DNA from: Sulfurimonas sp.
Lineage (GTDB): Bacteria; Campylobacterota; Campylobacteria; Campylobacterales; Sulfurimonadaceae
Assembly (NCBI RefSeq): GCF_026988655.1
Contig: NZ_JALSKT010000037.1
Location: 1-52,651, forward strand
Direction: 5' to 3'
Length of the DNA stretch: 52,651 nucleotides
Shown here: positions 18,272-28,407 of the stretch, piece by piece
How positions within the stretch are numbered: position 1 is the stretch's first letter
How the letters are laid out: every line of letters begins with the position of its first letter
Position numbers and translations under genes: made by a program
Notes under the pieces: model-generated
What the model was told of the DNA's origin: nothing
The model's database searches: none
What the model saw: only the letters and a program-made list of their open reading frames with translations

Positions 18272-19480
18272 TTAGTGTATCACACCCGTTCCACTCACAT
18301 TCGCTGAGTGGTAGATGGTGACTCCATACTTTCTTGCATAAAGTTCCATCAGGAGTTTTTGCAGGGTCGGTTCAATTGAAGGTGTGAACCAAGCATTGTT
18401 ACTGATGGCTATCATATACTTTACATCACCTTGAAACAACTCTTTGCAAGTTGCTTCGTAGCAGATTGCATTTCTAAACTTCACCCCTTTGATGATAAAG
18501 TCTGTTGGTTTTTTTGCCACAGTAAAATCACTCGCTCCGCTAAAGAAAGTATCATTGATGAATTTTTGCGCGAATTTAGGCAGTGGGATATATTCGCCAA
18601 AAGGGACTAAAATCATTTTTTTTGCTATTTGAAAATTTCCTTTGTGAAAAAAGTAGGTAACATTATAATTAAGAGTACCCTCACGGATAAGCGAACCGGC
18701 GATGATGTCTATCTTTTGCGAAAGCGTAGCTATTTCTTGAAGAAGTTTAGGGTTGTTATTCATAAAAAGAGGAAAAACTGACTCGGGTAATACGATGAGA
18801 TCATAGCCCTTATCTGCTGCGTTTGTAATCTCTTTAAAAAGCATTTGTACAGTAGGATATAAAGCAGCTCGAGTCCATTTAACATCTTGTTTGATGTCTG
18901 TTTGTACAAGTTTGATCTTCAGTGGTGCATCATCTTGTTTGGGGTAGCCATAGTTAAACGCAGTAAACAAAAGAAGTAAAGGCAAAAATTTATATTTTTT
19001 CTCTTTAATCAGCGCAGGGAGTGAAAGTGCAAGTAAAAGAGCGAAGAGTTGATACTTATATACTCCAATATAACTGTTGACAAAAAGGAGTTCGATTTTC
19101 ATCCAGTTCCACCCTAAAGGTTCTATAAAACTTAACCCAAAGAGTAAAATTGCCCGAATATAGGGCTTATTTGTAAAAGCTAAAGGGGCAAAAAATAGTA
19201 GATAAATAATGCCAAAAGAAAATGTGACAATAGGTGTCATATACCCTACACCTTGATACTTAAAGCTGTATCCTATCCAGTAAAACCACAATAGACCGAT
19301 GAAAAATCCAGCCAATAGAACTGATTTTTTAGGAATATAAAGAAGCATTGCAACAGCTGTGATACCAAAAAGAGTATTGACAAGCTTGTTTGTCATGTCA
19401 AAATATTCAAAATAGATAAATGAACTATAGAGTATTGCCGTAATAATTGCTAGTAAAAATGTTATGCTAAATTGTTTCAT
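18272..19480 (-). CDS. lnt: Apolipoprotein N-acyltransferase
   Basis: Adds the third acyl chain to lipoproteins in the inner membrane. Residues about 1-180 have six or so membrane helices. The nitrilase-like domain follows, with catalytic Glu in LIVLPESVFP, Lys in KMILVPFGEYIPLP, and Cys in NAICYEATCKE. At 402 residues it is shorter than E. coli Lnt (about 510), as in other Campylobacterota; the C-terminal membrane anchor is absent. Confidence 0.92.
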   Translation of the reverse strand: MKQFSITFLLAIITAILYSSFIYFEYFDMTNKLVNTLFGITAVAMLLYIPKKSVLLAGFFIGLLWFYWIGYSFKYQGVGYMTPIVTFSFGIIYLLFFAPLAFTNKPYIRAILLFGLSFIEPLGWNWMKIELLFVNSYIGVYKYQLFALLLALSLPALIKEKKYKFLPLLLLFTAFNYGYPKQDDAPLKIKLVQTDIKQDVKWTRAALYPTVQMLFKEITNAADKGYDLIVLPESVFPLFMNNNPKLLQEIATLSQKIDIIAGSLIREGTLNYNVTYFFHKGNFQIAKKMILVPFGEYIPLPKFAQKFINDTFFSGASDFTVAKKPTDFIIKGVKFRNAICYEATCKELFQGDVKYMIAISNNAWFTPSIEPTLQKLLMELYARKYGVTIYHSANVSGTGVIH

Positions 19481-19524
19481 GATGAAATTGTACTCAATTT
19501 AAGAGCTATTTAGCATATTTTTTG

Positions 19525-19530
19525 TATAAT
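19525..19530 (+). promoter_or_regulatory. -10 element of the yajC-secDF promoter
   Basis: TATAAT preceded by a T-rich stretch (TTTAGCATATTTTTTG) 35 bp before yajC, in the gap divergent from lnt. No clear -35. Confidence 0.5.
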
Positions 19531-19564
19531 TGCTGCAATTTTATAAAACAAGGAAACTAAAGAT

Positions 19565-19831
19565 ATGGAAATTATCTCTCAACTATTACCGTTTATATTT
19601 TTAATCGCAATTATGTATTTTGTGATTATTCGCCCACAACAAAAAGAGGCTAAAGCCAAAAAAGAGATGCTAGAGGCTCTGAAAAAAGGTGATAAGGTGA
19701 TCACAAATGGTGGTTTTATTGTTGTTGTTCATAAAGTTGAAGAGAACTTTTTAAGTGTAAAAATGAACGATGATACAATCGTTAAAATCACAAAAGATTC
19801 CATTGCAAAGAAGTACGAGGATGAAGCTTAA
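19565..19831 (+). CDS. yajC: Preprotein translocase accessory subunit YajC
   Basis: An 88-residue single-pass membrane protein associated with SecDF. The N-terminal helix LLPFIFLIAIMYFVIIRPQQ is followed by a short KEAKAKKEMLEALKKGDKV and a small beta domain, exactly the YajC pattern. It overlaps secD by 11 bp. Confidence 0.96.
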   Translation: MEIISQLLPFIFLIAIMYFVIIRPQQKEAKAKKEMLEALKKGDKVITNGGFIVVVHKVEENFLSVKMNDDTIVKITKDSIAKKYEDEA

Positions 19832-21386
19832 TTATCGCATAGTCATTTTTGCATTGGCTATAGTGTTTGGTATTGCTTTTTCCATACCTTCACTTCTTCA
19901 AACGCAGGGTGGCAAGAAAATAACACTTGGTCTTGATCTTCAAGGTGGACTCCATATGCTTTTAGGTGTAAAAACTGAGGAGGCGACAAAGTCACATATT
20001 AAATCAATTGCAGCAAGTATCAAACACTACGCAGAGCGTAACGATATTCTTATAGATGGACTAACTTTTAATGACAAGAGTATTGCCTTTGAGGTACTCG
20101 ATAGTGATGAGATAAAAGCTTTTGATACTTTTTTATCAGAAATTGAGGGTGTTCAAGTTACTCATGAAAACAATGTAATTTCACTCTCTCTAACGCCAGA
20201 AGAGATTAAAAAGACAAAACAACAAGCGGTTGATCAGGCTATAGAGACTATTAGAAATAGACTTGATCAATTTGGTTTATCTGAGCCTATTGTAGCACGT
20301 CAAGGGAAAGATAAAATCCTAGTAGAACTTGCAGGTATTAAATCGCAAGAAGATGAACAACGTGCAAGAGAATTGATTTCACGTGCTGCAAAGTTAGAGT
20401 TAATGGCTGTGGACGAAGAGAGAAATGCTAGAGTGTATAACATGAGTGATGCGGATGCAGCTGCTTATGGTGATGTTATTTTAGAAGATGCAAAAAATCC
20501 TCAAATAAAGTACCTTGTGCATGAGATTCCTATCTTAGATGGGGGAATGTTAACTGGTGCAAATGTTGGTTTTGACCAAAACAATCGTCCAGTAATTAAC
20601 TTCAAACTTAATGCTGAAGGTGCAGATATTTTTGGTGATTTTACTGGTAAAAATGTTGGTAAACGTCTGGCTGTGGTTTTAGATGGTAAAGTCTATTCTG
20701 CTCCAAATATTAATGAACGCATTGGTGGCGGAAGTGGACAAATTTCAGGTAATTATACTGTTATAGAAGCAAAAGATTTAGCGATTGCCCTGCGTTCTGG
20801 TGCATTGCTCGCTCCAATTTATCTTATGGAAAAACGTTCTGTTGGTCCAAGTTTAGGTGCTGATAGTATTAAAGCTTCTATGATTGCCTTGATTGGTGGT
20901 TTTGTATTGGTTATAGCGTTTATGTTAGTCTATTATCGTATGGCAGGGCTTATAGCAAATATTGCTTTGATTGCGAACTTAGTTATTCTTTTAGCGGTTA
21001 TGTCGCTCTTTGGCGCAACACTCACCCTTCCTGGTATGGCAGGTATTGTTCTGACAGTCGGTATGGCAGTAGATGCAAATGTTATTATTTCTGAAAGAAT
21101 TCGTGAACTCCTTTATGAAGGAAAGTCAATGCACAAAGCAATTGAAGATGGATATTCAAATGCAATGACAGCTATTTTAGATGCCAATATTACGACCTTG
21201 ATAGCTTCGGTTGTGCTGTACGTGTATGGGACTGGTGCTATTAAAGGTTTTGCCGTTACTATGAGTATAGGTATTTTAGCTTCGATGCTCACAGCTATAC
21301 TTGGTACACATGGTATCTATCAAATGCTAGAATCAAAAATGAAGAAAAGTAAAAACTACCGTTTTTGGTTTGGGATTAAAGGATAA
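19821..21386 (+). CDS. secD: Protein translocase subunit SecD
   Basis: Proton-driven component that helps complete protein export. The 521-residue protein has TM1 at about 7-25, GLDLQGGLHMLLGV after it, a large periplasmic region with RNRLDQFGLSEPIV and GKRLAVVLDGKVYSAP, and a C-terminal five-helix RND-type bundle (GMAGIVLTVGMAVDANVIISE). ATG at 19821 is preferred over an upstream in-frame start inside yajC because it matches the family N terminus. Confidence 0.96.
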   Translation: MKLNYRIVIFALAIVFGIAFSIPSLLQTQGGKKITLGLDLQGGLHMLLGVKTEEATKSHIKSIAASIKHYAERNDILIDGLTFNDKSIAFEVLDSDEIKAFDTFLSEIEGVQVTHENNVISLSLTPEEIKKTKQQAVDQAIETIRNRLDQFGLSEPIVARQGKDKILVELAGIKSQEDEQRARELISRAAKLELMAVDEERNARVYNMSDADAAAYGDVILEDAKNPQIKYLVHEIPILDGGMLTGANVGFDQNNRPVINFKLNAEGADIFGDFTGKNVGKRLAVVLDGKVYSAPNINERIGGGSGQISGNYTVIEAKDLAIALRSGALLAPIYLMEKRSVGPSLGADSIKASMIALIGGFVLVIAFMLVYYRMAGLIANIALIANLVILLAVMSLFGATLTLPGMAGIVLTVGMAVDANVIISERIRELLYEGKSMHKAIEDGYSNAMTAILDANITTLIASVVLYVYGTGAIKGFAVTMSIGILASMLTAILGTHGIYQMLESKMKKSKNYRFWFGIKG

Positions 21387-21388
21387 TT

Positions 21389-22360
21389 ATGGAATTTTTT
21401 AAATATACTCGTCCCTTTAATTTCATGGGAAAATCAAAAATTGCAATGTCAATTTCTATTTTACTTATTGTAGTATCTTATGCGATTTTGGCAGTGAAAG
21501 GTTTAAATTACGGCATAGATTTTGCCGGAGGAACAATTGTTCAGGTTAAATATGACACAAAAGCACCAATAGATGCAATGCGTGAAAAATTAAAATCCAA
21601 CAAGCTTTTTGATGGGGCTTCTATTAGTGAATTTGGTTCAGACCAAGAGGTTGTTATTCGTATGAAAACAACAACGGGGAGTGTTACGAAAGATATTGGT
21701 GATGTAACACGTGAAGCACTCAAAGGTACGGGAAACTATGAAGTTCGTCGTGTTGATATAGTAGGACCAAAAGTAGGTTCAGAGTTAAAAGAAAAAGGTC
21801 TGATGGCGCTTCTTTTGTCTGTCATGGCGATTTTAATTTATGTTGCATTTCGATTTGAGTGGCGTTTTGCGGTTGCTTCAATCGTTGCATTAGTGCATGA
21901 TGTCTCTATTGCAATGGGTGCAGTGGCACTTTTTCAAATAGATGTAAACCTTGACGTCTTAGCTGCGATATTAACGCTTTTAGGGTACTCATTGAATGAT
22001 ACGATTATTGTTTTTGATCGTATTCGTGAGGGTATTACAAAATCTAAAAATTCAAATCTTGCAGAGATAGTGAATGAGTCTATTACAAGAACATTGGCTC
22101 GTACAACACTAACATCATTAACAACTTTCTTTGTTGTGTTTACACTCTTTATGTTTGGTGGTGAGATTATTCATGCCTTTGCATTTACACTCTTAGTTGG
22201 TATCGTCGTTGGTACATACTCTTCTATCTTTGTTGCTTCGCCAATCCTTATTTGGTTTGGATTTGATGTGAAAAATTATCATGTAAAACTTGGAGAAAAA
22301 GCAAAAAGAGAAGCAGAAAAAAATAGAATGAGAGCAGAATTTGAATCTGGTGTAATGTAA
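21389..22360 (+). CDS. secF: Protein translocase subunit SecF
   Basis: Partner of SecD, 323 residues, six membrane helices. Signatures: GIDFAGGTIVQVKY, RVDIVGPKVGSELKEKG, AILTLLGYSLNDTIIVFDRIRE and ESITRTLARTTLTSLTTF. It starts 2 bp after secD. Confidence 0.97.
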   Translation: MEFFKYTRPFNFMGKSKIAMSISILLIVVSYAILAVKGLNYGIDFAGGTIVQVKYDTKAPIDAMREKLKSNKLFDGASISEFGSDQEVVIRMKTTTGSVTKDIGDVTREALKGTGNYEVRRVDIVGPKVGSELKEKGLMALLLSVMAILIYVAFRFEWRFAVASIVALVHDVSIAMGAVALFQIDVNLDVLAAILTLLGYSLNDTIIVFDRIREGITKSKNSNLAEIVNESITRTLARTTLTSLTTFFVVFTLFMFGGEIIHAFAFTLLVGIVVGTYSSIFVASPILIWFGFDVKNYHVKLGEKAKREAEKNRMRAEFESGVM

Positions 22361-22372
22361 AGGAGCTTTAGT

Positions 22373-22711
22373 ATGGACTGGGGTAAAGTAATATACGTAT
22401 TTTTTTCATTAATGAGTTTAACATCGATAGCAGGTTTTTTGTATGAAAATACTGCTATTTCTTTGTTTATTGCAGCGAGCGTAAACCTTATCTCAACTAT
22501 TTTAAAAATAGGTGTGAGAAATTTACTCTCAGCAGAACTATTAGCTTCTTCTTTAGTTGCTGATTTACATCTTATTCCTGCTTTTGTATTTTTAGTAATA
22601 GTAGGGAATGATTCTTGGGCTATTGCACTCTCAATCGGGGCATTAATCGCAAATACTTTTTCAATGGGACTTGTCTACATTGAGAGCAGTAAAACACATG
22701 AAGAATATTAG
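22373..22711 (+). CDS. Small conserved membrane protein between secF and leuS
   Basis: 112 residues with four predicted helices (about 6-22, 27-44, 58-78, 83-102) and almost no polar loops. It ends ESSKTHEEY. I recognise it as a type of protein common in Campylobacterota at this place but not a function. Translationally close to secF (12 bp) and leuS (6 bp), so it is co-transcribed. Confidence 0.7.
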   Translation: MDWGKVIYVFFSLMSLTSIAGFLYENTAISLFIAASVNLISTILKIGVRNLLSAELLASSLVADLHLIPAFVFLVIVGNDSWAIALSIGALIANTFSMGLVYIESSKTHEEY

Positions 22712-22717
22712 GAGAAA

Positions 22718-25174
22718 TTGTTGGAATACAATTCATTAGAAATAGAAAAAAAATGGCAAGCGTATTGGAAAGAAAACGAAAGTTTTGAGCCAAGTGAAGA
22801 TTTTACTAAAGAAAAAAAATACATTCTTTCAATGTTCCCTTTCCCAAGTGGGCGTTTACATATGGGACATGTTAGAAACTACTCTATCTCAGATGCTTTT
22901 GCAAGATATCACAGACAGCAAGGGAAAAATGTTCTGCACCCTATAGGTTTTGATAGTTTTGGTATGCCTGCTGAAAATGCAGCAATTAAAAATGGTTCGC
23001 ATCCTAAATCTTGGACATATGACAATATAGAGTATATGAAAAATGAATTTTATTCTTTAGGTTTCTCTTTTTCTCGCAAACGTGAACTTGCTACTTCAGA
23101 TGAGTTATATACGAAGTTTGAACAAGCTTTTATGATAGATATGTATAATGAAGGTTTGCTTTATCGTGAAAAAGGGATGCTCAACTGGTGTCCTCATGAT
23201 CAAACAGTACTGGCAAATGAACAGGTGATTGATGGCTGTTGTTGGCGTTGTGATACGCCAATAGTTAAAAAAGATATGAATCAATACTATTTTAAAATCA
23301 CCAAGTATGCGGATGAATTGTTAGATGATTTAAAACAGCTTGAAGATGGATGGCCAAAGCAAGTTTTGACAATGCAAGAGAACTGGATAGGCAAATCAAA
23401 TGGACTTGCTTTTGATTTGTATTTGGATGATGAGAGTAGAGAAAAACTAAACGCAGCTTTTGAGGGTTTTGATGTGTTTACAACACGTCCTGACACTATT
23501 TATGGAGTTACTTATACAGCTTTAGCACCTGAACATGCTATTGTAACTTACATGATAGAACATAAACTTTTAAGTGAAGATGTAATTGCAGAGATTATAA
23601 AGATGAAAAACACTTCTTCAATTGATAGACAAAAAGAAAAAGCAGGACTTCCTTTAGGTATCAATGTTATTCATCCTTTGACTGGCGAGACGATTCCAGT
23701 TTGGATAGCGAATTTTGTTTTGATGGATTATGGTTCTGGTGCTGTTATGGCAGTTCCTGCTCATGATGATAGAGACTACGATTTTGCTAAAAAATATGAT
23801 CTACCAATGAAAGCCGTCATCAAGCCTAAAGATGCAGATGTAGATATCTCTACTAATGCATATACCGAAGTTGGTGTGCTTTTTAATTCTGGTGAATTTG
23901 ATGGACTGAACTCTAAAAAATCTCAATATAACATTATTAAAATGTTTGAAGAGAAAAATATTGGTAAAAAAACTACAAATTACAAACTCAAAGATTGGGG
24001 TGTTTCACGTCAACGTTACTGGGGTGCGCCTATTCCTTTTGTTCATTGTGAACAGTGTGGTTTAGTGATGGAGAAAAAAGAAAATCTTCCAATAGCACTT
24101 CCTGATGATGTTGAGATTAATGGAGAGGGTTCTCCACTAGAGAATCATCCAACATGGAAACATTGTAAATGTCCTGAGTGTGGAGGTGATGCTCTGCGTG
24201 AAACAGATACTATGGATACTTTTGTAGAGTCTTCATGGTATTTTTTACGCTTTTGTGCTTCTCCACAAAACTGGGAAAAAGAAGCTTTTTCTGCTGAGCA
24301 GATAAAGTACTGGATGGGTGTTGATCACTATATTGGAGGGATTGAACATGCCATCTTACATCTTTTGTATGCAAGATTTTTTACGAAAGTTTTTCGTGAT
24401 TTAGGCTACTTAGATTTTGATGAGCCATTTGAGAAGTTACTTACTCAGGGTATGGTGCTTAAAGATGGTGCAAAGATGAGTAAGTCCAAAGGAAATACGG
24501 TTGATCCTGATGCCATTATTGAAAAATATGGTGCAGATACAGCAAGACTTTTCATCCTTTTTGCAGCACCGCCAACACAAGAGCTAGAGTGGAATGATAG
24601 TGCAGTTGATGGAGCACATAAGTTTATCAAAAGATTTTTCGATAGAAGTTCAAACGCAGTGGTAACTGATGTGAAGCCCGTTATTGAGCACGCTTCACTT
24701 TCAAAAGAAGAAAAGTTTGCACGTAAGAAAGTCTATGAAGCATTGAGACGTTCTGAAGAAGTTTACAATGAAAGATATACTTTTAACACAATGATTGCCG
24801 GTGTTATGGAAGCGATGAATGCACTTAATGCACAAAAAAATAGTGATGTTTGGACAGAAGGATATTGGATTTTAAGTTCAATTATGGAACCTATCATTCC
24901 TCACATAGCTTCAGAAATAAGCGAAAAATATTTTAATCTTAAAAACTTTGCTCCTCAAACAATTATCGAAGAGGTTTTTGTTGAAGATTCTATCTCTTTT
25001 TGTGTTTCCATCAATGGGAAAAAAAGAGGAGAAATAGAAGTTGCTGCAGATGCAGATAAAGAGACGATTGTATCTGCTGCAAAAGAAGAAGTAGCAAAAT
25101 GGCTTGAGGGAAAAGAAATAATAAAAGAGATTGTTGTTCCTAAAAAACTTGTCAATCTTGTTATCAAAGGCTAA
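22718..25174 (+). CDS. leuS: Leucyl-tRNA synthetase
   Basis: Charges tRNA-Leu. The 818-residue class I enzyme has the HIGH motif as [12 protein letters not shown] (about 43-54), the editing domain with [19 protein letters not shown], a zinc-type module C-x2-C and C-x-C-x2-C around 445-485, and KMSKS in [11 protein letters not shown] (about 588). Start is TTG at 22718 or the adjacent TTG at 22721, with GGAG just upstream. The leuS-lptE order is as in many proteobacteria. Confidence 0.97.
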   Translation: MLEYNSLEIEKKWQAYWKENESFEPSEDFTKEKKYILSMFPFPSGRLHMGHVRNYSISDAFARYHRQQGKNVLHPIGFDSFGMPAENAAIKNGSHPKSWTYDNIEYMKNEFYSLGFSFSRKRELATSDELYTKFEQAFMIDMYNEGLLYREKGMLNWCPHDQTVLANEQVIDGCCWRCDTPIVKKDMNQYYFKITKYADELLDDLKQLEDGWPKQVLTMQENWIGKSNGLAFDLYLDDESREKLNAAFEGFDVFTTRPDTIYGVTYTALAPEHAIVTYMIEHKLLSEDVIAEIIKMKNTSSIDRQKEKAGLPLGINVIHPLTGETIPVWIANFVLMDYGSGAVMAVPAHDDRDYDFAKKYDLPMKAVIKPKDADVDISTNAYTEVGVLFNSGEFDGLNSKKSQYNIIKMFEEKNIGKKTTNYKLKDWGVSRQRYWGAPIPFVHCEQCGLVMEKKENLPIALPDDVEINGEGSPLENHPTWKHCKCPECGGDALRETDTMDTFVESSWYFLRFCASPQNWEKEAFSAEQIKYWMGVDHYIGGIEHAILHLLYARFFTKVFRDLGYLDFDEPFEKLLTQGMVLKDGAKMSKSKGNTVDPDAIIEKYGADTARLFILFAAPPTQELEWNDSAVDGAHKFIKRFFDRSSNAVVTDVKPVIEHASLSKEEKFARKKVYEALRRSEEVYNERYTFNTMIAGVMEAMNALNAQKNSDVWTEGYWILSSIMEPIIPHIASEISEKYFNLKNFAPQTIIEEVFVEDSISFCVSINGKKRGEIEVAADADKETIVSAAKEEVAKWLEGKEIIKEIVVPKKLVNLVIKG

Positions 25175-25177
25175 TCA

Positions 25178-25699
25178 TTGAATTTAGTCACATTAGGGAA
25201 AAAGTTTTTTATTCTTGCCTTAAGCATGATGCTATTTTCTGCCTGTGGTTACAAACCGAGTTCAAAGTATGCTAGAAATGTTTTAGGGAATAAAATTAGT
25301 ACAAGTGTTATCATCTCTGCACAAGATCCTGAAAATACTGTGCTAATTAAAGAAGCAGTTGATAGTGCTCTTGTTGAGATATTTCATACTTCTTTAACCC
25401 CAGCAAAGTATGCAGATACGCATTTGAGTATTCAACTTGTTACGCCTCCTTATGCACCTATTCAGTATAATAGTGATGGTTTTGTTGTTGGATATCGTGC
25501 TACAATTATACTTTACATTACGAGAGAGTCTAAAGATGTAAAGAAAAAGTATACAGCACGAGGAACGTATGACTTTGCTGTGCTTCCAAACGCAGTGCTT
25601 ACAGATCAAGAGCGTTTTGATGCGATTAAATTTGGTGCTGCTAAAGCTATTTCATCATTTATAGCACAGGTTTCAGCAGAAGGCTCTAGTAAAAAATAA
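25178..25699 (+). CDS. lptE: LPS-assembly lipoprotein LptE-like
   Basis: 173-residue lipoprotein: hydrophobic signal with lipobox LFSACGYKP (Cys about 23). Directly downstream of leuS by 3 bp, the conserved place of lptE (the outer-membrane plug of LptD). The body is mixed beta/alpha and its sequence is poorly conserved, as is usual for LptE, so the call rests largely on context, CGY start and size. Start is TTG. Confidence 0.7.
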   Translation: MNLVTLGKKFFILALSMMLFSACGYKPSSKYARNVLGNKISTSVIISAQDPENTVLIKEAVDSALVEIFHTSLTPAKYADTHLSIQLVTPPYAPIQYNSDGFVVGYRATIILYITRESKDVKKKYTARGTYDFAVLPNAVLTDQERFDAIKFGAAKAISSFIAQVSAEGSSKK

Positions 25700-25711
25700 G
25701 AGAGGGTTGTG

Positions 25712-27256
25712 ATGACTATTCAGACGATTATCAACAATACGATTAAACGATTAAAAGCAGAAGGGAAACTCCTAACTCCTGATTTTTATGCTGAAGCTTT
25801 CTGTAAAGAAGCAACGCGTGCAAATATGAGAGTTGAGGACTGCAACCATATAGATACTTTTACAAATCTTTTAAATCCACAAATGCAAAAAGATTTGAAA
25901 AATTATCGAATTCGAACAATAAAAGAGTTTATTCGTTTTTTAGTAGCAAAACTCAACCGTATGAACCCTTCTATATGCTCACAAATTTTAGAATCGCAGA
26001 CGCTTCTTGCTAAGCGTGTGCTGCAATCTATAACGCTTTTGCACAATAAGCAAGCAAGTGATTTGGCACTTAAAACTATCGACCTTATAGAAATAGGAGC
26101 ACAACCGCAACAACTTGATGATATTCGCCAACACTGGGTGAATTTTTTGACGACTTATGATGACACTTTTTTAAAAAAATTAGACAAGTACGGACAGATT
26201 GATACGCTAGATTTGAAAAAGAGTATAGAAAAGCTAAACGCAGTGCCTAGTACGCATACAGGAGAGTCTGTAGATTTACAAAAGATTTCAAAGCTTCTTA
26301 TTGCTTCTTTTGTTCCTTCTATTGCATCAAGTGTGAATGAGACAATTGCTGAAATTAGTCAAAGAATTTCCAAAAATCCAGCACTCCTAGAGCGGGATGA
26401 TATAGAAAGAGAGATAAAATCGACTATATCTTTGCGTATAGCACTTGATAAAGAGAGCGTGAAGGAGATGGTTGAGTCTATCGATGGCGTTTTAGATAAA
26501 CTCTCCCTGCGTCTTATTGATATGATAGAGAGTTCGGATAGCTCAAACAGTGAAATTCAAGTCATAAAAAAAGAGTTAGAGTCTTATACAGAAATGTCCA
26601 CAACGAATTTTAAAGTTGCACATAAAAAGCTTTTTACTATTGCTGTTGCGCTAGAAGAAAATACAGCAGTGTTGAGTAAAAACCTCAAAGGACACAGTGA
26701 TGAAGTTTCAGCACTGAGTAAGCGTGTTCACAAGCTTGAAAAAGAGCTTGAAGCTGCTAAAAAAGAGTCCAAAGAAGACTTTTTAACAAAGCTTTGCAAC
26801 AAACGTGCCTTAGATGAATTTATGCAGATAAAAGAGGCGGAGTACAAACGTTACAATCGTAACTTTTCTGTTGTGATGTTTGATATTGATCTCTTTAAAA
26901 AGGTCAATGATACCTTTGGACATGAAGCTGGAGATGCTGTGCTTACTGCGTTTGCAAAGATTCTTAAACAAGATTGTAGAACGGTGGATATAGTTGGTCG
27001 TTTTGGTGGAGAGGAATTTTTGGCAATATTAAGTGAAACAGATACGCAGGGTGGCGCTCAGTTTGCCCAGAAAGTGAGAAAACATGTAGAGAAAGCTCGC
27101 TTTATGTATAAGGGTAAACGCATTAGTGTGACGGTTAGTGCTGGAGTGAGTGAGAGAGCAAAACATATCTCTTTAGAAGCGACGATAAACTCTGCTGATG
27201 AATACCTCTATAAAGCAAAACAAGAGGGCAGAAATCGCGTGGAGTATAGAAGATAA
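25712..27256 (+). CDS. GGDEF-domain diguanylate cyclase
   Basis: The C-terminal about 165 of 514 residues form a GGDEF domain: DFLTKLCNKRALDEFM, MFDIDLFKKVNDTFGHEAGD and the active-site loop RFGGEEFLAIL (GGEEF). No clear RxxD product-inhibition site stands before it. The N-terminal about 340 residues are helical, with coiled-coil stretches around 240-350 and no transmembrane segment, so the sensor is cytosolic and unknown. ATG at 25712 is favoured over GTG at 25709 by spacing from GAGAGGG. Confidence 0.88.
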   Translation: MTIQTIINNTIKRLKAEGKLLTPDFYAEAFCKEATRANMRVEDCNHIDTFTNLLNPQMQKDLKNYRIRTIKEFIRFLVAKLNRMNPSICSQILESQTLLAKRVLQSITLLHNKQASDLALKTIDLIEIGAQPQQLDDIRQHWVNFLTTYDDTFLKKLDKYGQIDTLDLKKSIEKLNAVPSTHTGESVDLQKISKLLIASFVPSIASSVNETIAEISQRISKNPALLERDDIEREIKSTISLRIALDKESVKEMVESIDGVLDKLSLRLIDMIESSDSSNSEIQVIKKELESYTEMSTTNFKVAHKKLFTIAVALEENTAVLSKNLKGHSDEVSALSKRVHKLEKELEAAKKESKEDFLTKLCNKRALDEFMQIKEAEYKRYNRNFSVVMFDIDLFKKVNDTFGHEAGDAVLTAFAKILKQDCRTVDIVGRFGGEEFLAILSETDTQGGAQFAQKVRKHVEKARFMYKGKRISVTVSAGVSERAKHISLEATINSADEYLYKAKQEGRNRVEYRR

Positions 27257-27258
27257 TT

Positions 27259-28407
27259 TTGTTAGAAGAATTTTTAAATGCAAAACCACTTTTTTATGAT
27301 GAAATAGACTGCACACGTATGCCTAGAATTTATGAAAGTATAAAAGAGAAGTTGCAACTCCCTAAGATTATTCATCTCATTGGTACCAATGGCAAAGGGA
27401 CAACAGGACGATTTTTAGCTTCAGCCTTCTATGCACAGGGTTTTAATACTGGGCATTACACCTCTCCTCATATTATGAACTTCAATGAACGCATCTGGCT
27501 AAACGCAAAAAATGTTAGTGATGATTTACTAAACGCAGCGCATGAAAAACTTTTGCTTTTGTTGCGTAAAGAGGATGCTGAAGCATTGAGCTATTTTGAA
27601 TACACGACTTTGTTAGCAATGCTTATATATGAAGAGTGTGATTATGTCGTGCTAGAAGCTGGACTTGGTGGTGAGTATGATGCAACGGCCGTGTTTGAGA
27701 ATATACTCACAGTTGTAACACCCATAGGCTTTGACCATGAAGCTTTTTTGGGCTCAAATATTCAAGCTATCGCTCAAACAAAACTAAACGCAGCAAAGCA
27801 AAAGATTCTTCTTGGAAGACAGTTACACAAAGAGGTGTATGAAATCGCTCAAAATATAGCAGATGAAAAGGGCTTAACCCTTAGATCTTATACAGAGTTG
27901 TTAAATGAAGAGGACCATAAAAAGTCTGCCTTAATTGCAAAAAATAATCATCTTGCCGATTATTTGCAAGAAAATTTAAAACTCTCTATAGCTGCACTGC
28001 ATATACTCGGACTTGCGTATAAAGTAGAAGATTTTGATAATGCAAAATTATTTGGAAGACTCTCGCAGCTTTCAGAAAATATTTTGCTTGATGTAGGACA
28101 TAATACTCTTGCAGCAGAGGCAATAGCTAAAGCCCTAGAAGGTAAAAAATATAGACTTATTTACAATAGCTATAAAGATAAAAATTATGTAGATATTTTG
28201 CGTATTTTATTTCCAATCATTTCAGAGGTAGAACTTATCGAAGTCAAGGAAGAACGCATAGAAGATGCAAAAAAGATAGAAAAAGCCATAGAAGAACTTG
28301 GACTAGCTTATAAACAATTTGATACAATTGAAGCAGATGAAAAATATTTGGTTTTTGGTTCCTTTAGCGTAGCAGAAGCTTTTTTAAAGAAGTATACGCA
28401 TGGATAA
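27259..28407 (+). CDS. folC: Folylpolyglutamate synthase / dihydrofolate synthase
   Basis: Mur-ligase-fold ATP enzyme adding Glu to (dihydro)pteroate/folate. 382 residues with the P-loop LIGTNGKGTTGRF (about 41-53), HYTSPHIMNFNERI, and EAGLGGEYDATAVFENI. The C-terminal domain includes ILLDVGHNTLAAEAIA. TTG start 2 bp after the GGDEF gene; overlaps the peptidase gene by 8 bp. Slightly shorter than E. coli FolC. Confidence 0.93.
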   Translation: MLEEFLNAKPLFYDEIDCTRMPRIYESIKEKLQLPKIIHLIGTNGKGTTGRFLASAFYAQGFNTGHYTSPHIMNFNERIWLNAKNVSDDLLNAAHEKLLLLLRKEDAEALSYFEYTTLLAMLIYEECDYVVLEAGLGGEYDATAVFENILTVVTPIGFDHEAFLGSNIQAIAQTKLNAAKQKILLGRQLHKEVYEIAQNIADEKGLTLRSYTELLNEEDHKKSALIAKNNHLADYLQENLKLSIAALHILGLAYKVEDFDNAKLFGRLSQLSENILLDVGHNTLAAEAIAKALEGKKYRLIYNSYKDKNYVDILRILFPIISEVELIEVKEERIEDAKKIEKAIEELGLAYKQFDTIEADEKYLVFGSFSVAEAFLKKYTHG